This document shows, piece by piece, positions 14,234 to 18,705 of a stretch of 18,705 bases of DNA. Below the pieces are notes generated by a model that was not told the DNA's origin, did no database searches, and saw only the letters and a program-made list of their open reading frames with translations. Position 1 is the first letter of the stretch. Every line of letters begins with the position of its first letter. The translations under genes and the position numbers were made by a program. The stretch is from assembly GCA_050736615.1 (NCBI GenBank), contig JBOHWL010000206.1:1-18705 (forward strand). The letters are read 5' to 3'. Source of the DNA: JBOHWJ01 sp050736615 (GTDB lineage: Bacteria; Desulfobacterota; Binatia; Binatales; Binataceae).

Positions 14234-15601
14234 ATGGCATCAAGCACGCGCGCTCCCCAGCAGATGATTTTGGTGGGTTTTCTGCAAGCGCAGAACTGCT
14301 CGAATTATCCGGCTTCATGGCGTTATCCGGGCACCGCCACGGATTTCATGACACCGGAGTATTATCAGCGTATCGGCCGAATCCTCGAGGAAGGCAAATT
14401 TCATCTGGCCTTTTTCGATGATCGGCTGGCGATGCCCGATCGTTACGGCGACAGCTACGAGGAAGCCGTGCGCAACGGCGTGCGCGTAATCAAAATGGAC
14501 CTGGTCCCGTGCCTGACCGCGATGGGTCTGGCAACCAGACACTTGGGGTTGGGCGCAACCTATTCGACTACCTATTACGAGCCGTTCCATGTGGCCCGGG
14601 TGTTCGCGACGCTCGACGTGATGCTGGGCGGACGTGCGGCCTGGAACGTCGTCACGTCATTGAACGATTCCGAGGCGGCGAACTTCGGCCGCAACGAAGT
14701 GCTGCCGCATGATGTCCGCTATGAGCGCGCCGACGAGTTCATCAAGGTGGTACTCGGCCATTGGAATACCTGGCAGGACGACGCTCTGATCCAGGATCGT
14801 CAAAGCGGCATTTTTGCCGATCCGGCCAAAGTGCATCGCTTGCGCCATGAGGGACAATGGTTTCGTTCGCGTGGACCGTTCACGATCCCGCGCTCACCGC
14901 AGGGGTACCCGGTGCTGATTCAAGCGGGCCAAAGCGGACGGGGACGCGAGTTCGCGGCGAAATGGGCCGACCTGGTTTTCGTCATCTACGCGAACTTCGA
15001 GATCGCCCAAACAAATTACCGGCAGTTCAAGGAAATCACCGCACGGCTCGGCCGTGATCCTGATAGTGTGAAAATCGCGCCCGCGATTTATGTGGTGGTC
15101 GGGGAAACTTCGGCCATCGCACAAGACAAGTTGGCGATGCTCGAAGGGTTGGCGCGGCCGATTGACACACTCGCGTTGCTGTCGGAAGTGCTCAACTTCG
15201 ATTTCGCCTCCAAGGCGTTGGATGAACCCTTCACCAGCGCGGAACTGGCTTCGATTAGCGGCTTGCAAGCGATTCGCGATCGCGTGATTCAGTTGAGCGG
15301 CAAAGAAAATCCCACAGTGCGCGATTTCGCGCGTTTCAGCGGGCGCGGCACGCTGCGCGAATTGCCGGTGTTCGCCGGCACGGCCGGAGAAGTCGCCGAT
15401 CAACTGGAATACTGGTTTTGCCACGGCGCCTGCGACGGCTTTGTGCTGGCGGCGACGCATATGCCGGGCAGTTACGAGGATTTCGTGCGGCTGGTGGTGC
15501 CCGAATTGCAACGGCGCGGCACGTTTCGCAAAGAATTCAGCGGGACCACTTTGCGCGGGAATCTCGGTTTGCCACGGCCGCCCTTCCCTTCGGTCTCCTG
15601 A
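14234..15601 (+). CDS. FMN-dependent monooxygenase, DszA/SnaA/NtaA family
   Basis: The 455-residue luciferase-like TIM-barrel monooxygenase uses FMNH2 and O2. It tracks DszA (dibenzothiophene-sulfone monooxygenase) along its length: 'ILEEGKFHLAFF', 'HLGLGATYSTTYYEPFHVARVFATLD', 'GGRAAWNVVTSLNDSEAANFG', 'RYERADEF', 'FADPAKVH', 'IPRSPQGYPVLIQAG.S.RGREFAAKWAD' and 'LRGNLGL'. The family includes enzymes for sulfones, nitrilotriacetate/EDTA and streptogramin, so substrates range widely. All need a separate NAD(P)H:FMN reductase, which this window lacks. It sits in the same series as the CoA-transferase (15-base gap) and the MaoC gene (41-base gap). The family is clear; whether it breaks a C-S, C-N or other bond is not. 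A GAGG about 13 bases before the ATG is a weakly placed ribosome-binding site. Confidence 0.91.
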   Translation: MASSTRAPQQMILVGFLQAQNCSNYPASWRYPGTATDFMTPEYYQRIGRILEEGKFHLAFFDDRLAMPDRYGDSYEEAVRNGVRVIKMDLVPCLTAMGLATRHLGLGATYSTTYYEPFHVARVFATLDVMLGGRAAWNVVTSLNDSEAANFGRNEVLPHDVRYERADEFIKVVLGHWNTWQDDALIQDRQSGIFADPAKVHRLRHEGQWFRSRGPFTIPRSPQGYPVLIQAGQSGRGREFAAKWADLVFVIYANFEIAQTNYRQFKEITARLGRDPDSVKIAPAIYVVVGETSAIAQDKLAMLEGLARPIDTLALLSEVLNFDFASKALDEPFTSAELASISGLQAIRDRVIQLSGKENPTVRDFARFSGRGTLRELPVFAGTAGEVADQLEYWFCHGACDGFVLAATHMPGSYEDFVRLVVPELQRRGTFRKEFSGTTLRGNLGLPRPPFPSVS

Positions 15602-15642
15602 TGGTCGAATTCATTAGCTATTAGTAAGAGAGCATCCAATTC

Positions 15643-16779
15643 ATGGAGCAGCAACAGCGTTTTTCCGTCATTACCGACAAGAGTCTCACCGACTTGCTCA
15701 AGCTGATCGATATTCCGATCGAAGATTCGCTGGAACCGTGGTGTTACGAAGCTTCGCGCGACAATATCCGCCACTGGGCGCACGGTATCGGCGACGACAA
15801 TCCGCTATGGTGCGATCCCGCATACGCGGCGCAAACCAGATACGGTCACGTACTGGCGCCCCCGTCGTTCATATTCCCACTGAATCGATCGTTCAGCGGA
15901 TACGTTGGCGGGCTCGCGGGTGTTCATGCGATGTTCGCGGGCATCGACGTTACCTGGCATCGCCCAATTAATCTGGGTGATCAGTTCACCACCAAAGTAT
16001 GGCTCAAAGACCTGGTCGAACACGAGACGAAATTCGCCGGCCGTTCCATTCAGCAGATCTATCGCTGTGAATTCCGCAACCAGAATGATGAACTGGTTGC
16101 GGAAGGCGACAGCTGGTGCTTTCGCACCGAACGCGACACCGCACGCGAGCGCGGCACCAAATACAGCGAAGTCAAAAAGAAGCCGCCGGTTCATTACAGC
16201 CGTGATGACATAGCGAAAATTTTCGCACTGTATGAGGCGGAGGAAGTCCGCGGACCGAAGCCGCGCTATTTTGAAGACGTCAAAGCCGGCGACAAGCTCC
16301 AGACCATGGTCAAAGGACCAATGACGGTCACCGGCTTTATCGCTTTCGCGCAAGGATGGGGCGGGTTGTACATTCGCGCCAATAAGCTTGCGTGGAAGCA
16401 ACTGCGCAAGCATCCCGGACTGGGAATCGCCAACAAGTTCGGCATTCCCGATGTGCCCGAACGCGTGCATTGGGAAGATGATCTGGCGACTCTGGTCGGC
16501 ACTCCGGCCGCCTATGATTACGGCCCGGAGCGTTGCTCCTGGATGTCCCATCATCTGACTAACTGGATGGGCGACGAGGGTTTCCTGCGCAACCTCGAGA
16601 TCAAGATACGACGGCATAATCCGGTCGGCGATACCCTGTATATAAACGGCGAGGTAACGCGCACTTTTGCACAAGATGGGGCTGGTTATGCTGAGATTTC
16701 GCAGCAAGCCATCAATCAGGACGGCGAACTGTCGGTGATCGCCGCGGGCGTAGTGCGGCTGCCTTCGGCGTCGCGTTAA
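15643..16779 (+). CDS. two-hotdog MaoC/FAS1-like acyl-CoA hydratase/dehydratase
   Basis: The 378-residue protein has an N-terminal FAS1-like dehydratase hotdog (about 30-170) and a C-terminal MaoC-like hotdog (about 205-375). The N-terminal hydratase motif reads 'GDDNPLWCDPAYAAQTRYGHVLAPPSF': Asp52 and Asn53 are kept, but the His of the classical 'NPLH' motif is Trp56. This is compatible with FAS1-like members, which often have an aromatic residue here. The C-terminal domain also lacks an obvious GDxNPxH motif. A relationship to mesaconyl-C4-CoA hydratase-type proteins is possible and would fit the lyase and transferase genes upstream. Hydration or dehydration of a pathway enoyl-CoA is the more cautious call. 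AAGAGAG lies about 11 bases before the ATG. It is the last gene of the plus-strand series. Confidence 0.85.
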   Translation: MEQQQRFSVITDKSLTDLLKLIDIPIEDSLEPWCYEASRDNIRHWAHGIGDDNPLWCDPAYAAQTRYGHVLAPPSFIFPLNRSFSGYVGGLAGVHAMFAGIDVTWHRPINLGDQFTTKVWLKDLVEHETKFAGRSIQQIYRCEFRNQNDELVAEGDSWCFRTERDTARERGTKYSEVKKKPPVHYSRDDIAKIFALYEAEEVRGPKPRYFEDVKAGDKLQTMVKGPMTVTGFIAFAQGWGGLYIRANKLAWKQLRKHPGLGIANKFGIPDVPERVHWEDDLATLVGTPAAYDYGPERCSWMSHHLTNWMGDEGFLRNLEIKIRRHNPVGDTLYINGEVTRTFAQDGAGYAEISQQAINQDGELSVIAAGVVRLPSASR

Positions 16780-17145
16780 TCACCGTCGCAACGCGTGCGC
16801 TTGTAAGACTGGGGCTCTCCGGTATTTGCGTCCCAAGGGGCCAGACGCTCTGCAGGAACCTCTGCAGAAGTCTCATCTGTCATTCCGAGAGTTTGTTTTT
16901 CTGTCATTCCGAGCACAGCGAGGAATCCCGAATCTTTCTGCTTTTCCTCGTTTTATCGGGATTCTTCACTTATTTTAGTGCGCACCTCGCGGACTCGTTT
17001 GCTCGCTTCGCCTGCGGTTACGCTGGCGGCAGACTCCGTTCAGAATGACAAAAATTCACAAATTCCGAGCGCGCCAGACTCAATGAGCCGGCGCTTACGA
17101 CGATACCCTTAATTTTGTCGCAATGCGGCGGCAACAAAGCGCGGG
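16780..17145. other. intergenic region with repeat copy B
   Basis: This 366-base region lies between the convergent hydratase gene and exporter remnant and contains no supported gene. It holds repeat copy B (16892-17059) and, before it, a short direct duplication of CTCTGCAG at 16848-16855 and 16860-16867. A further TGTCATTCCGAG block at 16878-16889 repeats the end of copy B. No convincing terminator with a T-run is visible for the plus-strand genes. Confidence 0.6.
16892..17059 (-). repeat. dispersed MITE/REP-like repeat, copy B
   Basis: Inverted relative to copy A at 4141-4306 and alignable over its whole length. Shared blocks include GCGGACTCGTTTGCTCGC and TCGGGATTCTTCACTTATTT, with small differences (for example GCACTAAAATAAG against GTTCGAAATAAG). 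TGTCATTC/GAATGACA ends give it an imperfect terminal inverted repeat. It is non-coding. Together with copy A it brackets 12.6 kb, from the dioxygenase gene to the MaoC gene. Confidence 0.82.
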
Positions 17146-18603
17146 CTAATTGAGCGAGATGGTGGTCAATTGCCGTTCGAGCGTCTCGATTAGTTCAATC
17201 AACCGATCACGCGGGCCAGTGATATCAGCCAGTTCCGACGCCTCGCCTTCGCTCATACTCGGCTCTGTTTCGGATGAAGACGGTTGGAAATTGATCGATT
17301 GCATTACCATTTCACGCAGGGGCGCGTTGCCGACGACGCTGTCGGTCCGCAGCCGCAGGAAGCCGAGCCAGGTTTCGAAACGCATTCTCAGCGTCTTTCT
17401 CAGGTTGACAAAAGCCATTGGCGGTGTGGGGCCCTCTTCTCTAAGCCGCCCCATATTCCCGATTCGAAAAGCCACTCGCCGCATAGTATCGAGCGCGTCC
17501 ACCAGGTTACTGGCGTCGATGCCGGCGCCACGCCCCTCCAGTTGCGCGTCGTTGGCGATGGTCAGCATCGCCGTGATTCCCTTGACGGTGGCTGACTCCG
17601 CCGCCGTCCGCCGCGCCTGATCGGGAAACTCTTGATCGCCGATTAGTTCGAGCATCGCCGCCAACGGGCCCTGGAACTGTTCGGCAAGCGTACGGCTGGC
17701 ATGCTCGCGCCACATCAACGAAACCACCGCGCGGATTATCATGCCAAGACTGATGCCCCAGACGCTCCAGATCGAGCCGATGACGTCTGGCCGTGGCCCC
17801 GGTCCGCTGTACGCGATCACATAATCGATGGAGGTTCCACATCCTCGTTTTGCAAAGCCGACCCGGCAGCCCTTGCACATGGTACGAGAGACGCTGCTCG
17901 AGTCGCAGCGCCAAGACCGCTAATTCCGCCGCGTATGGTTCAGCGGTCATGTCATCTGATTTCACCACCGTCGCGATTCGGTCGATCTCGTTGTGAACGC
18001 GTTCAGCGACCAGCACGTATGCGAGTAAGGTCGCCGAACGCCGAGGCACATCGGCGCCATGTGCGGCGGCACCGAGTAACGAAATATGATAGCCGAGCCG
18101 CGAGGCGACCGGACGATCATCATCGAAGCTCGCACGGCCGAGGAAAATATCGATGAGCAACGCCAAGCGTCGTCGCGAGCGCTGAAGCGTGGCGGCGAGC
18201 GAGTCAGCCAATACCATTTCGGGCGGTTCCGGCCAGATCAGATTGTTAAACAACCAGAGCAGCGCGACCGCGATTGCAAGACCGGCAACATCCCCGCGTT
18301 GTCCCAGCCCAGCGCGCCTGGCTCGAACATTATCATGTAGAAAGCCGTGACCACCGGAACTTGAATCCAAATCCAAAGCCGTCCCAGAGTTGGAACCGCA
18401 TAAATCACATAAGTCGAAACGAGGCAGATGATGATGAAGGCGGTCAGATCCGCGACTGGAGATTGGACCAACGCCGCGGTCACAAACAAGCCCAGGATCT
18501 GGAAGATGGCGGCGGCGAACAAGAATCCGGCGCCGCGCGTGAGCGGGAAGACCGCTTCCGGTCGAAAAGGCCTTTTATCGGCTCGCCGCCCAACGCGCGA
18601 ATG
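17146..18603 (-). pseudogene. broken FUSC/AaeB-type aromatic acid exporter gene
   Basis: Three minus-strand frames give consecutive pieces of one FUSC-family inner-membrane protein. Piece 1 (18603 to about 18295) has hydrophobic helices ('FLFAAAIFQILGLFVTAALV', 'FIIICLVSTYVIYAVP') ending 'FEPGALGWDNA'. Piece 2 (about 18292 to 17880) has 'GLAIAVALLWLFNNLIWP' plus the helical cytoplasmic domain. Piece 3 (about 17850 to 17146) has 'VWGISLGMIIRAVVSLMW' and a second cytoplasmic domain. Frame changes lie near 18290-18300 (a CCCC run) and 17840-17885. At the second junction most of the second membrane domain is missing, so an internal deletion accompanies the frameshift. A stop at 18604-18606 ends the first frame, and no N terminus is found before the window edge. 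Such proteins export aromatic acids such as p-hydroxybenzoate. Assembly errors could explain the frameshifts but hardly the missing domain. Confidence 0.72.
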
Positions 18604-18705
18604 TCAAAAGCGGCGCAGGCAATCGTCCGGTTCGCCGAAACCGATCGCGTGGCGGTGGAGAAACGTCATTCCGCCGGCCTCGCCACCAAACCCGATGTGC
18701 TACTC
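18604..18705. other. window end, no assignable gene
   Basis: Bases beyond the exporter remnant. The minus-strand frames contain stops and no clear start of the exporter. A frame reading 'TIACAAFDIRALGGEPIKG' hints at further frame-shifted coding sequence, but it cannot be assigned. Confidence 0.3.

Noticed and set aside
15805..16707. Long open minus-strand frame opposite the MaoC gene (300 codons)
   Set aside because: It shows no domain, and the plus-strand hotdog protein with a ribosome-binding site explains the region.
12009..16779. A complete 3-hydroxypropionate bicycle or ethylmalonyl-CoA module
   Set aside because: Only three families resemble it. The carboxylases, succinyl-CoA:malate transferase and a canonical mesaconyl-C1-CoA hydratase are missing, so only an analogy is claimed.
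16848..16867. CTCTGCAG direct duplication as a terminator or array
   Set aside because: There are only two units, with no T-run and no spacers of CRISPR type.
1..18705. tRNA, rRNA or CRISPR loci
   Set aside because: No cloverleaf with CCA end, rRNA signature or regularly spaced repeat array was seen on either strand by reading.

Overview
The window looks like an accessory catabolic island of a GC-rich bacterium (roughly 60% GC by eye). It has normal bacterial gene packing, Shine-Dalgarno sequences, overlapping start/stop codons and GTG as well as ATG starts. The protein families suit a soil or aquatic degrader. Binatota/Desulfobacterota-type, Acidobacteriota and Proteobacteria are all possible, and nothing here fixes the phylum.

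Layout. (1) 109-1392 (-) encodes a DUF190 plus four-CBS sensor-type protein, followed by a spacer holding a repeat fragment. (2) 1618-8264 (-) is a meta-cleavage set. In transcription order it holds an HpaB-type flavin-dependent aromatic hydroxylase, an aldehyde dehydrogenase, a two-domain type I extradiol dioxygenase, a 325-bp gap with a dispersed repeat, HpaH hydratase, HpaI aldolase and an SDR protein. (3) 8424-9164 (-) is a TetR regulator, divergent from the right arm. (4) 9372-16779 (+) encodes an MhpC/BphD-like C-C hydrolase, a nitrile-hydratase-type amidase, a malyl-CoA-lyase-like protein, a family III CoA-transferase, a DszA/NtaA-type flavin monooxygenase and a two-hotdog MaoC/FAS1-like hydratase. 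(5) 16780-17145 carries a second, inverted copy of the dispersed repeat. (6) 17146-18603 (-) is a broken FUSC/AaeB-type aromatic acid exporter gene.

How it may work together (inference). The HpaB-like enzyme would make a catechol and the extradiol dioxygenase would open it. The semialdehyde or ketone product would then go through the aldehyde dehydrogenase or the C-C hydrolase, and HpaH plus HpaI would finish the side chain to pyruvate plus an aldehyde. The last two enzymes are textbook homoprotocatechuate enzymes by sequence. However, the isomerase/decarboxylase (HpaF/HpaG) and the flavin reductase (HpaC) are absent from the window, and the dioxygenase is of the BphC type. The right arm adds a C-N hydrolase, a DszA-like monooxygenase and three CoA-ester enzymes that parallel the malyl/citramalyl/mesaconyl-CoA chemistry of the 3-hydroxypropionate bicycle. 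The whole cluster therefore looks like a composite route for an aromatic or heteroaromatic substrate whose identity cannot be read from the sequence.

The most noteworthy points are this unusual combination, an SDR protein with its catalytic Tyr/Lys replaced, the inverted dispersed repeats about 12.6 kb apart around most of the cluster, two clean inverted repeats that could be operators, and the decayed exporter gene.
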